This document shows positions 1 through 10,960 of a stretch of 64,000 nucleotides of DNA, in pieces; the first letter of the stretch is position 1, and every line of letters starts with the position of its first letter. This DNA is from Mycocentrospora acerina (lineage: Eukaryota; Ascomycota; Dothideomycetes; Pleosporales), in contig JAKUHH010000395.1 in assembly GCA_022701365.1 (NCBI GenBank), positions 744,001-808,000 of the forward strand, in the 5' to 3' direction. Under the pieces are notes generated by a model that was given only the letters and a program-made list of their open reading frames with translations, was not told the DNA's origin and made no database searches. The position numbers and the translations under genes were made by a program.

Positions 1-104
1 TGGGTTGAAAGACATGATGCTTCATTGTATTTCTCATGTCCCAACGTCGTAATTCCTGTCTCACTCTCGTCAACACACATTTTCTATCAATGAAAGCCTC
101 CACA

Positions 105-375
105 ATGTCTAAAAATAATATTGTCATCGCAATTACCAGCGCAGCCTCAGGCATTGGCTTCGAAACTGCGCATCGCTTTGGGCGCAAAGGCGCGCGCTCC
201 TCTCTCTCGCCGACATCCAAGAATAACCTCTGAAGGACTTAGAAGCCGCGCTACAATAATCCAATGTCCGCGTCCTCGCCACAATCGTCGACGTCGCAAA
301 CCTTGCAAAACGCAGCCCTAAGCTCTCCGAATCTGAATTCCATAACCATTGGGCAAACAATCACGTTCCATCAAT
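105..375 (+). pseudogene. Decayed short-chain dehydrogenase/reductase (SDR) fragment
   Basis: The frame opening at the ATG at 105 carries an SDR-like start: a beta-strand-like stretch, then SAASGIGFETA, a degenerate TGxxxGIG dinucleotide-binding turn, and the run GRKGAR. The frame closes at a TGA near 231. Shifting frame inside the CT-rich run near 188-198 restores SDR-like text (LADIQ, then KDLEAALQ, then VRVLATIVDVAN), interrupted by two in-frame TAA codons, at least one plausibly from CAA. LADIQ and DV are where SDRs bind the adenine and ribose of NAD(P). No catalytic YxxxK is found downstream. I read this as the N-terminal remnant of a second SDR beside the intact one at 1162; a CAA-to-TAA change fits C-to-T mutation such as RIP, but one or two sites prove nothing. 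Confidence 0.55.
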
Positions 376-1161
376 GAGATTTCAGCTGCAGCGTCATGGA
401 GTAGCCAAGTACGTTTGGGTTTAATCCCCACCATTCTTGAGTATCTGCGGCCTCCGTCTTAATGTCGCGATAGAAACATCTCGTGGCAAGTTAAGATTAA
501 TACGGCAAAGTTCCACACAATTTGTGCATCGAAGTTACTGCTCAGTCAATCCATACTTTCATACGATGGTATGGCAGATTTCTGGGTGAGATGTTACGAG
601 GAATTCGAGGGAGCGTACAAGGACTCGTTTTATCTGGATGTCGTGAAAAAATACAAGGATTATCTGTCTGATGTGGATGGTTTGGTGGTCACTGCTAGCA
701 TAGAAGTGTGTGTCATCGAAAGAGGAAAGGCGGTGGAAGATCATTTTACGAAGGTTTAGTGGAATGTCGTACCCACCCAATTGCACCACCTTTGAAGCAA
801 ACTGCTCATACATACAAAGTCTGCGCCATACTTAGCTTGTCCTGCTTACCCCACCTCTAAATAATTTATCTCTGAATTCAATACAACCTTCAATTTGTAT
901 GTTATGCGCTTAGATTTTGAGGCTGGAAGGAATGTGCTTTATTTTTTCGTATTGCCCCTCTTTAGGGTACACAGCATGTGCTAAATGTGCCGATACAATA
1001 GTCCAATAAAGTGCGCTAAGATATATAAGATAGAACATCCGCTGGGCTTCCGTCTTTGTCAAGCTATTCATTCTCTAACCTTGGTGCTGACTTCGTGTCG
1101 AGTTTATCCTTACTTTGAACTATAGCCTGCTCAACCACGTTTTCTACGCAGACATCTCAAA
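376..1161. other. Intergenic between SDR remnant and intact SDR
   Basis: One 62-codon frame at 571-759 (plus strand) reads like protein (acidic, Lys- and Tyr-rich, with DYLSDVDGL) but matches no family I recognise; it may be a fragment of a decayed neighbour. An ATATATAAG box lies at 1021-1029, about 135 bp before the SDR start codon. Nothing else is supportable. Confidence 0.4.
1021..1029 (+). promoter_or_regulatory. TATA-like box of the SDR gene
   Basis: The run atatataag lies about 135 bp upstream of the SDR ATG at 1162 and is followed by a pyrimidine-rich leader. Position and sequence fit a TATA element; no expression data support it. Confidence 0.35.
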
Positions 1162-2172
1162 ATGCAGTGCATCGATCAGCCTCTCAAAGGCAAGATCATA
1201 CTGATCACAGGTGGCGCATCAGGTACAGTGATGTAACGCGATACTAATGCCTTCGATGTCTGACATGGACAGGTATCGGTTTAGCTCTGACTAAGCAATC
1301 GTACGAGCTCGGCGCACGAGTCCTCGTTGCAGATATCAAAACAACTTCCGACTACCACAACTATGCTAAAAGGAGAGAAAACATACTTTACGTCCAAACC
1401 GACGTCACAAAGTGGTCCGATCTTGCTAAACTCTTCGACGAATGTGAAAAGCGGTGGAAGGATGTACCCGACGCATATGGTATTTGTGCCGGGGTGTTTG
1501 ATCCTCCTTTCTCAAATTTCTGGGAGGACCCCGAGGATGACGGTGGATACAAGCAGGTCGCTATCAATGTGGAACACCCCATCAAGCTGACGCGAATGGC
1601 GATTAGGAAGAGTTTGGGGAGAGGAAAAAGAGCGTCAGTTTGCATCATCGTACGTACCCATCATTCCAGCATGGAGATTTGTGTAGTTACACATGATAGG
1701 CGAGCGCCTATTTGAACAACAAGTGGGAGTCGAAAAACTAACATGACGGCAGTCTTCTATTGCAGGTATCATGGGTTATTTGTCCGCGCCCCTCTACGTT
1801 GCGACAAAGCACGCAATTGTGGGGTTTGTCAAGTCGCTGAAAGACACCGAGCCCATTACTGGCGTCAAAGTCACCACTATATGTCCGGGCCTGGTCTGGA
1901 CACCACTGCTGGATTCAGAAAAGCAGAAGCAGTACTCGTGTAAGGAGGAGGAAGCGCTTACTCCTGAGATTGTGGCTAAGAACATGCTGGAATTGTTACA
2001 AAGTAAAGATTACCCCTGTGGAAGTGTGCTGGAAACTTCGTTGGGAGGGTGCCGGCTGATTCCTGAGTGGAATATCGATCCACCTGCGGGACATGGGACA
2101 GGTTCTGGTCTTAGCGTTGACACATTGTTGCGGCCGATTCTGGAGAAGGTCGAGAGCGAGCGAAGGTTCTGA
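1162..2172 (+). CDS. Short-chain dehydrogenase/reductase, 15-hydroxyprostaglandin dehydrogenase-like
   Basis: Three exons, 1162-1222, 1273-1649 and 1753-2172, give 285 residues with all phases consistent. The product is a classical NAD(P)-dependent SDR oxidoreductase. The coenzyme motif TGGASGIG spans the first junction, with VLVADIK as the acidic end of beta-2, typical of NAD preference. The catalytic set is present: Ser in SSIAGIMGY at the start of exon 3 and the YVATKHA (YxxxK) motif, followed by TICPGLVWTPLL in the C-terminal substrate loop. The usual NAG motif is CAG here (ICAGVF). The first intron has a clear CTAAT branch site. Such single-domain SDRs oxidise or reduce alcohols and ketones of lipids or secondary metabolites in the cytosol; the substrate cannot be told from sequence. 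A decayed SDR lies just upstream, which suggests a former pair. Confidence 0.88.
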
Positions 2173-2679
2173 GAGAGTGATCAGAGGTGCTGTATCAAAG
2201 AAAGAGTGGACTCCATGAGCATAGTAGTAGACGATAATTATAACCACATCGACTAAATAAGAGTCAATCAAAACAAGGTGTATGCGCCATTTTATTTCTA
2301 GGAAACATGACTTAAACTCCATTAAATTTGATTTGCTGGGATATTATCTAAATCAACTCATGAAATGTACCAAACGGTCACATGAAAAGCGGCCGGGAGA
2401 AGCAGAGATATATGCAGGGAGTACACGGATATGTCTATACTATTATGAATAAGTGCCGAATGGTTCTCCGGATTAAAAACATAGATTACTGCTCACTTGA
2501 AGTTTTCAGCTTATACCCCTCTTAAACCCCTGCACAAATCATCTATGCGCTCCTTCTAACTTATGAGGACTTGATCAGAAGTCGTCTCACGCATAGCTCA
2601 GAAATATGACGCTTCAATGAGGACAGAAGTGACCAACATCTCCCATTGTACACCTTAAATTTTGCCCTCTTGAGTTACG
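2173..2679. other. Intergenic, tail-to-tail SDR / F-box
   Basis: About 500 bp between the converging ends of the SDR and F-box genes. It holds only AT-rich 3' sequence and no frame I can support. Confidence 0.5.
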
Positions 2680-4188
2680 TTATTCGTCTCCCGTCATGAC
2701 TATACCTCCTACTCGGTTGTCGAATTGACGCTTCCACTGCGGCATCATTGATCTTGGTCTTGGTTCCGCAACGCCTTCATCAAATACCTCTAATATTATA
2801 CCATGGTCATCCGCAATTCCTCGTGCTGTAGACGACATGTATTGCCGGATGATCGTCTTCCTCAGACGCGTCAACTTGTCTTGTCGTCGGACTTTGATGT
2901 TCTTAAAAAGTGCCATTAGCGCTTGTTCCGTCGGCTGAGGAAAATCGGTATTGACTTGTAACTCTTGAATGGAATCAGGAAGCATATCTCCCAGACAGGG
3001 AATGTCGACATGTGTCCAAGGTGTTGCGCCTATTGGAGTTCTGGCATTACGGCCAAGTTGTTGTCCACTTTCTAACGGAGGTCCGCAGAATGGCCACACA
3101 TCTACCTCTAGTTTTTGTAATTTTGTAAAACGCATAAACGAAGAAAAGCCGTTGATGATTTCTCCATGGAGTTCGTCTACTGTAAGGGCGAGGTCTAACA
3201 GGCGGCCACCGCAGTAATTGGCAATGGCTTCAACAAATTCGCCAGCATTCCAGTCGTGCTCAAGGCCATCCCATTTCGTTTGGTGAGAATATTTGAACGT
3301 TGTTAGTTCTGGTGTATTAGCCAGTAAGGCAGAAAGACCACGAGCGTCCATGCAGCAACAAGCGAGTTCGATTCTTGTCAAGGGTGACTGAGGGCTAGAT
3401 TTGGGCCAATGGAATGGAATGCCACCCCAATCGTCTTCAACCGCCACGCAACTCACAGCGTAGAGGTTCCGTATGCTCTGTAGTGCCATCAAGGGTTGTA
3501 GACATTGCAAACCAACTCTTACGTCGTAGCCCTCTTCCACAAATGGCAATATCGTCTCCAAGGATCGTAAGGGCCTTGAAAGATGCCTCCCTGAGTTTGA
3601 CATTGCGACAAGGGACTCAATAGACGGTACTAGAGCTTCTGCTGCCTCATCAATACGAACCTCGTGCCATCGATCTGGCAATTGTATTGTCTTCAGATTG
3701 GGAAGGAGTGACAACAATGCAACAGATGCGTACAGTTTGTCTACACCTTCTTGGTCATATGCCGAATCTTCCTTGACTATTTGATCCCACAATTGCTCTC
3801 TATCCGCGTTTGCAAAATGTTCAGTGTTGAACAGCAGGTCTTTGATGTCTTTCATGGCGTTTCCGTCCTCCCGGAAACTGTTCCCTTCGAAATTTCGATG
3901 GACCCGATCGTCCAGGCGCCGATCCCACAAGCTCAGAGATTCGATGTATTCCGCAATGATTGGGTCGCGAGAAATCTCATGAATAATACTCAAAGTGTCT
4001 CCGCGGCGTACCGAGGCTGCGTTCGTTGTGTGCTTCCATTTTCTCTTTAACGCGTTGTGCCGACTGATATGAGACCCCGCGCGCACATAGATGGTCTTGC
4101 ATGTGAGGACAAAGCTCTCAAACCCGTGAGGTAGAGTGCAGTCAATGATAAGGTCCAAAAGCTCCGGAGGAAGTTCCAAGAGTAACAT
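2680..4188 (-). CDS. F-box protein
   Basis: A single-exon gene of 502 residues from the ATG at 4188; an upstream in-frame codon at 4203 is TTG, so 4188 is preferred. Residues 1-50 form a compact F-box: LLLELPPELLDLIIDC followed by a hydrophobic helix, FVLTCKTIY and a basic stretch. F-box proteins bind Skp1 through this region and recruit substrates to an SCF ubiquitin ligase. The rest (about residues 100-460) is Leu-rich with several repeats of the type LxxLxTIxL and LxxIRNLYA, compatible with a degenerate leucine-rich-repeat-like solenoid common in fungal F-box proteins, but no regular repeat unit can be assigned. The C-terminus is basic. No substrate can be inferred. Such genes are numerous and fast-evolving in ascomycetes, and the AT-rich 2.5 kb upstream fits an accessory locus. 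Confidence 0.8.
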   Translation of the reverse strand: MLLLELPPELLDLIIDCTLPHGFESFVLTCKTIYVRAGSHISRHNALKRKWKHTTNAASVRRGDTLSIIHEISRDPIIAEYIESLSLWDRRLDDRVHRNFEGNSFREDGNAMKDIKDLLFNTEHFANADREQLWDQIVKEDSAYDQEGVDKLYASVALLSLLPNLKTIQLPDRWHEVRIDEAAEALVPSIESLVAMSNSGRHLSRPLRSLETILPFVEEGYDVRVGLQCLQPLMALQSIRNLYAVSCVAVEDDWGGIPFHWPKSSPQSPLTRIELACCCMDARGLSALLANTPELTTFKYSHQTKWDGLEHDWNAGEFVEAIANYCGGRLLDLALTVDELHGEIINGFSSFMRFTKLQKLEVDVWPFCGPPLESGQQLGRNARTPIGATPWTHVDIPCLGDMLPDSIQELQVNTDFPQPTEQALMALFKNIKVRRQDKLTRLRKTIIRQYMSSTARGIADDHGIILEVFDEGVAEPRPRSMMPQWKRQFDNRVGGIVMTGDE

Positions 4189-6714
4189 TCTGAAAGACAG
4201 CAAGAAGGTAGGCTAGCTACGCGTTGTGAAGAGGAATTGTGACCAAGAATATTATTGTGGTGGAAATGACCGAAAGCAGGGCAAGTTTGCGACAGAAATC
4301 ACGATCGGGTACTTTGGCCGGTCAGAGACTACACACTAGTGTTTCGAGTCAGGACAAACAACGACAGCATTCGATTTCATCTATTCTTGTACTACGCACA
4401 CAAAATGTGTAATTAATAAGTGATCATCAAATACTATGCTGAGACTCAGGAATATAATGTGGGAGTGTAGTTCAACGAGATAGCTCCCGCAGGTCATTGG
4501 TTCTCCCTGGGGGACGCATGCCATCACGTGACTCGGGCCACTCAATTCCAGGATTGTGTTGGTGGTGAAATGCGATCATCTGGAAGAAATATCACCTACT
4601 TCTATTTCTATTTTCTATGTCTGATTACAGGTTATCAAGCTTAATCGCGGAGCAGAATTGTCCACTACATGTCCATTTCATATCCGATTTATCATAGAGT
4701 TTGGCAGAAAAAGCCTAACTGGTTTAGCGTGATTCTGATCTTGACACATCGGTGAGATTACCAGAAGGTATCGCCAAGGTTGCCCACCAATTGTTTGACC
4801 TTATCAGCCGGTCGAGCTGGGACTATCCAAGTTGTGTTCGCTAGTCGCTACCTTTTTCATCCATTTTATAGTTTGTAATGTAAGCGCGAATTCTACCTGT
4901 AGCATGATAAAGCCTGTCTAAGCATTTTTTGTCGAAACTCACCTATTCCAGCTCTTCCCAGTCGCATCAGCTGAACAAACTGCATCACATGCGACCCATT
5001 ATCTGATGCTTCTTATTGGCTTGTCGAAAAAATGTCGTAAAGCCATCGGTATTAAAAAACTTGTGCCACGACTGCACCAAAGGTAGATGTCGAATAGATT
5101 AAGCATGTATCAATTTATGAAACTTACTCTTTATGCTAAACCTCAAGCAGGACCCATTCAAGGCCTTTTTTCTACAATTCGATTCGATCAGCTGACACCC
5201 TATCCTCTTATCAGCAATTGTATACTCGTTAGCCTTTTGCTGACGCACGTGTTTCTCCTGTTTCTTACTTGATTACGCTTCTTAACAGCACAGTCTATCA
5301 CCACACTAGATTCATCATGTGACGGTGGCTGGGGCGTGTTAGTGGTCGCGAGTAGCGCAATTTTGACAACCAGTGGACACGTTTTAGGGTGTATTCCACC
5401 TAAAATACTGTGTACATCTCTACGATGAATTCCAGGGAGTGTGTTAGTTAATGTTTTTGCCCTAATATTTTCGAAAAGGAGATCCACGCTGTGATATTTG
5501 GTGATTCTGAGAAATGGGTCAATTGAATTAAGGATCGGTTCGACTGGTGGTCAGCAGCGTGTTCACCACTGCATATTTTCTATTATAATTGTAAGTTCTA
5601 GTCTGGTGATAGGGGATATTTTCAGTCATATTTGCTGGTGACGTCAAGATGTTGGCGGCGGTGGTGGTGAAGAACACGCTCCTTGGATTAGAAGATTTTC
5701 GGCCAGAGCTGTTCGAAACAGAGCCTGTTACCAGCAACAGAAAGACATGGCAGAATAGATATTTTGGCCATAACGGAGTTCCTTACCAAGTCCTCAGAGA
5801 TATTTTGATTTTCGCTCGAGCTCAAGGCCTTGTCAAAAGCCAGTAGGCCATCCTTCTCTTGCTTTTTGATGATCTGGGCTGGGAACGACTAGATTTCCTC
5901 CAGGATAGGGATTTACTGGGTGCAGGTCACACTCATGTTCTTTTACTCCCCAAACAGCCCCTCGAATTAAGACATATTGAACTGAAGAGTACAATGAGCC
6001 GGTATTGTGACACATCCTGTGATGCTATTCGTATATTTTACCCAGCGTATATCTTGCGCTCAGTACCTATAGGGTCCCTCTAAACTGGATAAACAAATAG
6101 CTCATGAGTGATGGAGTGACGCAATCTTCACAACTGCATCGTTCTTTTGCAATAGATACGTTTTTGTTCTTGACATCAGTTTGACGTCTTTTTCAACCTT
6201 GCGTCACAATCCGTCTTCACATCATACGGCAAATTGTACACCGATCACTCGTATCTTGTAATTGGCGCGGGTCATCGAACCGTGGAAGGTGCTCCACGGA
6301 GTTCCAAGCGTTATGTTTGGAACGCAGCCTATTGGACACGTCACTTTGGCATCATATCAACATGGGAAACACAAGATTACCATACTGTTCGTGCCGCGGA
6401 CTTCGTTGCCGAGTCAAATTATCTGAGAGTTATCATTCAACTTGAACAGGAACCTAGAAGATCCCTAGTTGCTGGATTATATCACCGATCAGAAGCACGC
6501 TCTAGAGGATATTTCAATGTATCGTCCACTCATTGATGCTGGATTTCTCGAAGCACACAGCTTGACATGAGCATACGCTCTATCTATTTACCCCTCCATT
6601 TACAGGCGTCAGAAGTACATCACTTTGACAAGAAAATGATAAAGAGACTCAGAGACTCATGTAAGAAGTATTTATCTAGACCTCTCGCCACAACCTAGAC
6701 ATTCTCGATGTCTC
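4189..6714. other. Gene-poor AT-rich spacer between F-box and catalase-like genes
   Basis: About 2.5 kb between two diverging genes. Short frames at 5649-5846, 5859-6083 and 6234-6536 (plus) and 5200-5487 (minus) have no start context, no splice-linked partners and no family resemblance I can name. They may be chance frames or very old gene remains. No terminal repeats or transposase motif was seen. Confidence 0.4.
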
Positions 6715-8810
6715 ATGGAGATTCCATCCAATCTTCCTCAGAAACTCAAAGCAGCTATGCCTTCGTCAACCAGCGCAAACACGAATCAAAATGACCCTCT
6801 TCAACATCCGCTACAGGCTACAGCTATGGCTATACAAGGAGCCATAACCGGTGAAGGTCGTGCTCCTCGCATGAGCCATATGGCGAGCGCCAACGAAGGC
6901 CCTGCCGACATCATTGCAAAAGTTTCTGGATGTGTTCAGGGCGGAAAGCGCGAAGACGACGGTGCCTACTTTACCAACAATGAAGGACATCCGTGGCCGG
7001 ATCAGTATGTTGTAGCCAAGTATAGGGATTATTGATGCTGACTGTGACACAGTTCGCATAGCAAAACTGTTGGTGGTCTCCCACTAGCCAGCGATACTTT
7101 CCTGTTCCAGTACGTAAAATGCTCGACAATTTGACTTGGTGTATTGCCTGACACAGAATAGAAAACAGCAAGCTTTCAATCGATCGAAGAACTTGGAGCG
7201 TATGGTGCACCCTTGTGGATCTGGTGCCTTTGGCTTCTTCGAGTGCACAAAGAATGTGGAGGCCCTTACGGTATACTCACTCCAGTTGCGAATAGTGTTG
7301 ATCAGTTTTGACATTCTATCAGAAAGCCAACTTCTTGTCAAGTATAGGCGAGAAGACTCCCGCCTTTGTGCGATTTTCCACAGTTACTCCGGGACGCGAG
7401 TTTCCCGACGAGGCTCGTAACCCTCGTGGCTTTGCCATTAAACTCTACACTTTGGAGGGTAACTACGATATTGTTGGCTTGAACTTCGTAAGTTGCATTC
7501 GGGTTTGCTTAGTCTTTCACTGATCATATTAGCCTGTGTTTTTCTGCCGCGATCCTATCCAGGGACCTGACGTTATTCGCTCACAGTACCGCAACCCGAA
7601 GAACTTCCTTTTTGATTATGATGGAATCTTCGATCTTCTCGGCAATGTCCCAGAGGGAAATCACGCTGGTCTTATGTTCTTCAGTGACCATGGAACGCCA
7701 AAAGGTTGGCGCTTCAACCACGGCTACGGATGCCACACGTTCAAGTGGGTCAATGCCGAAGGCAATTTTGTCTACATCAAATACCACTTCATTGCCAAGC
7801 ACGGACAGAAGCAGTTCACACAGGAAGAGGCTACAAAAATTTGTGGTGAGGATCCCGACTACTCCAAGCGCGATCTTTGGGAAGCAATTGAGAAGGGCGA
7901 GGAAATCGAATGGACAGCCTTGGTTCAAGTCATGGAAGCTCAGGACGCGGACCCCGAAAAACTTGGTTTTGACCCATTTGATGTTACAAAGATCTGGCCG
8001 CGCAAGCAGTTCCCTATGCAGGAGTTTGGTCGTCTGATCCTGAACAAAAACCCAGAGAACTATCACCGCGACGTCGAGCAGGCCGCCTTCTCTCCTGGAA
8101 GTATGGTCCCCGGTATCGAAGATTCTCCAGACCCACTTCTCCAGTTCCGAATGTTTTTCTACCGCGATGCTCAGTACCATCGTATTGGAGTGAATTTGCA
8201 CCAAGTACCTGTTAACTGCCCGTTCATGGCAAAGTCATACGCCACACTGAACTTTGATGGCAATATGCGTACAGATGCGAACCACGCAGGTAACGCACAG
8301 TATGCGCCAAACAGCTTTTCAAACAAGTTTAGACCAGACGCTGCCGAGGCGCCTTATCAGGTTAACGATCCCATTGTCAGTCGAAAGAGCCACTACTGGC
8401 ATGAGGGCAAGAGGAATGAGTATGACCAGGCGAAGGAGTTGTGGAGCAGGGTCATGAACAACCAACAGAGGGCGCACACTATCAAGAACACTGCCAATAT
8501 GCTGAAATTTGTCAAATTTCCTGAGATTCAGGCAAGCATTTCAATTTTTGCATGCACACGTTTTATCCTCCATTGCTAATCTGTTGTTTACTAATTAAAA
8601 TTACAGAAAAAGTATCTGGCCCAGATATACAACATCGGTATCGACTACTCGCGCGGTATCTACGATGCGCTACCAAGCCCACCGTTTGATTTCTCAGAGG
8701 TTGAGGAGATGTCGCAGCATGCACATGCATGGTACAAGGTGAAGAAGTTTCAGCCAACGAACGGTGAGAAGCTTATCGGCCAGGTACCGGTCATGCCGGT
8801 CTACAATTAA
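6715..8810 (+). CDS. Catalase-like haem protein with Leu at the catalytic Asn position
   Basis: Six exons (6715-7004, 7053-7109, 7162-7270, 7323-7487, 7533-8531, 8607-8810) give 607 residues. The catalase fold is clear: distal His132 in ERMVHPCGSGAFG, Arg169 and Ser171 in FVRFSTV, NPRGFAIK, and the proximal haem ligand Tyr417 in RMFFYRDAQYHR. Catalases convert hydrogen peroxide to water and oxygen. The gap-free 73-residue spacing from His to the distal Asn holds, but the Asn (human Asn148) is Leu205 in GLNFPVFF, and the usual HAKG reads HPCG. Activity may therefore be altered toward peroxidase or haem-binding functions, or the gene may belong to a fungal catalase-related subfamily. There is no SKL-type peroxisomal tail (ends PVYN) and no signal peptide. 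The last intron starts with GC rather than GT. The gene converges on the Cys-Pro protein gene 400 bp downstream. Confidence 0.9.
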
Positions 8811-9217
8811 GACTAGGTCCAGTGAAGATAGGTCAATCAAAGTTAGATTTGATATCGATCGTTCGTTCATGATTAGTTGTTAAACTTCTGCCTATATTCC
8901 TATATGCATTATCGATTGTAAAGTTGGAGGCTCTGTGATTTGGTCTGAAATATATGTGGCTTAATATGTATTCCTGTCAGGTGAGAAATCCGAACAAGTC
9001 GGTAAAAAACTCCCGTTGTTATAGATAAGCCGTTACTTGAATCATTTAAATGGAGAGTTAGGTAGGTATAATGATAGTCATTACATTGCAAAATGTTCAA
9101 TCTTTCTTTGACTGATTCAAGTCATTCGTTGTATTTGCTCCTACTAAACGCCTGATCCTAAACAAACTACCGTATTCCATTGCGAAATCCAAGTTCATGT
9201 TTACCTCTGTTTCCTGC
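8811..9217. other. Tail-to-tail spacer, catalase-like / Cys-Pro protein
   Basis: About 400 bp of AT-rich 3' sequence shared by the two convergent genes. No frame or structured element was recognised. Confidence 0.5.
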
Positions 9218-9742
9218 TCAGTGACCCTGTCCTGTGACGGGACAAACCGCGCCCTGGGCTGCTCCTTCTACACTCGGATGCCCCACTACCTTTCCTTGAT
9301 GGTGGCCTACACTCGCCTTGGTGACAGGGCACACATCTCCCGCATTCGCTTTTAGCATATCCGGGTGGTCGGGCGGTAGGACAGTGGTAGCTGTGCCAAC
9401 AACAGGGCAGAGAGCGTCGTCCATGGCTTGCGCTCTGGGCTCATTAACAGCGGACTTCAGTGCTGGGCAGGAAGTTGCGGTAGTGGAGGCGCCTGGGATG
9501 GGCGGGTGAGATAATAAGTTGTGGTGGTGGTCAGTTGTGGCGCCTACAACGGGGCACTAGAGGTGTGGGTCAGTTGGGATTTTAGATTAAACAGGTAGGG
9601 GACGGGAATAGAAAGATCTGTAAAGCGAGGGAGGGAAGGATGGAGTCAGGGGGCTTACTTTTTGGCCATCTTTGTTGAGGTCGACTGAGGGGTGGTTTGG
9701 TGGGAGGACCGAGTTTGTTGTTCCGATGACTGGGCAGGACAT
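9218..9742 (-). CDS. Small protein with six Cys-Pro motifs in two 75-residue repeats
   Basis: Two exons (9742-9659 and 9556-9218) give 140 residues; the intron has a GTAAGC donor and a CTAG acceptor, phase 0. All six Cys (3, 29, 58, 78, 104, 133) are followed by Pro, mostly as CPV. Cys n and Cys n+3 are exactly 75 residues apart, so the protein is a two-fold repeat of C-x25-C-x28-C. Each repeat has CPV(I/V)GT then LPP(N/D)HP (13-18 and 88-93), then CPV with a His pair nine residues on (38-40; 113-114), then a third CP. There is no signal peptide or membrane segment. Cys-Pro is the core of haem regulatory motifs (Hap1, Bach1, HRI, ALAS1), so haem binding is a reasonable inference; metal binding by the Cys and His is the alternative. 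Similar uncharacterised small proteins occur in other ascomycetes as far as I recall; no function is known to me. Confidence 0.85.
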
Positions 9743-10960
9743 ATTGGATGAGTAGTGATGTAAATCGTTGTACAGAGTTGTGATATACTGCCGGAGAAGA
9801 TTGTGAGCAAGAGGGAAGAAGAGAAAGCGGTGTACAGAGGTTGAATCGAGTTTGTGGCTGTTCTTGTGCACCGTTTGCAGATACCCCAGATTTGCAGGGG
9901 TGCTTTATGCAGCTAGTTGACGTCACGGTCATCAGTTTTATCTGTGTTTTGATTGGTTGGTGGGAAGAGTCAGCTGGCTTTGCGAGGCTGTGATTTGTTG
10001 ACTGTCAAGGAACATCGAAATCCTAGTCGTTCGTGACAAAGACATGATCAAAGAAGCTCACTTTAACAATTTTATGCTGTTTGGTGGTTAGTTTCACAGA
10101 TGTAGCAATGAGTCTATTGGAATTTGGTGTTGTGTATTTTTGACGTGATTTGAGTTCTACCTGCTTGTTGCATGGAAACTTCATGATCGACCTACAAATC
10201 CTGGTTTAAGACGTAGTGTCGTATTCAACCCAGAAATTTCACCACTTCAGGGACATTTTCGGGTGAAGGGCTACGAGGAAATTGCGGAGCTATGATACGG
10301 TCTTACAGCACATATAGTTACTTTTGCAAGTGCCTTGGAAGAAGGGGCTATTGTAGTTACAGGTACAGAAGTGATATGCAAGATATTGATTATATTGATG
10401 AACCCGTCGTGTTAAGCCTCACTGGTCTTCGAAAGCTGATAACTGATGTTTTGCGAACCGACTCGTTTCTAAGTACCACAATGAATATCAGCTGTGCTGA
10501 TTGGGTATGCGGAAGGCGATCCAAGTAGGATATTCTCGGTACCGACGCACGCCCAGAAAATGTATTCTGGGTTCTAGACTCTTTTTCCTCATATTCCTAT
10601 CGAATTAAGCGAGCTTAAATGCTGTTTCCTACTGCTTCTAGAGAATCGCACCTATGACATTCAGCGCCACAGATTAAATTCATTGTCACATTCTCTCCAT
10701 GTCGTGCTTTCTCCCAACGCTCTGTCACGTAAATGAAGCGATGCGACTTGAAGTCCGTCTCTGGTACATACGGTGTTCAAGATTTGGCATGTTGTATCCA
10801 GAAAGCTGCGCACCTTTTGGTCGATTTCTAGAAAATTTCCACAGCAAGCAAGGCTTTGGAGCTATAATGCGTTTGGATTTCCCACTCCTCGGTCGCTCCA
10901 TAGAGCAACCATATACGATTTGGTGCATAATTCTATGCCACGAAGATGCAAGTACCTTCT
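9743..10960. other. Upstream region of the Cys-Pro protein gene
   Basis: About 1.2 kb between the start of the Cys-Pro gene and the stop of the regulator, both on the minus strand. It includes the promoter and leader of the former. A 78-codon frame at 10292-10528 (plus) is Cys- and Tyr-rich but has no recognisable family and no supporting context. Confidence 0.4.

Noticed and set aside
7581..8204. A 207-codon minus-strand frame inside the catalase-like gene
   Set aside because: It lies fully opposite a conserved catalase exon and has no domain of its own.
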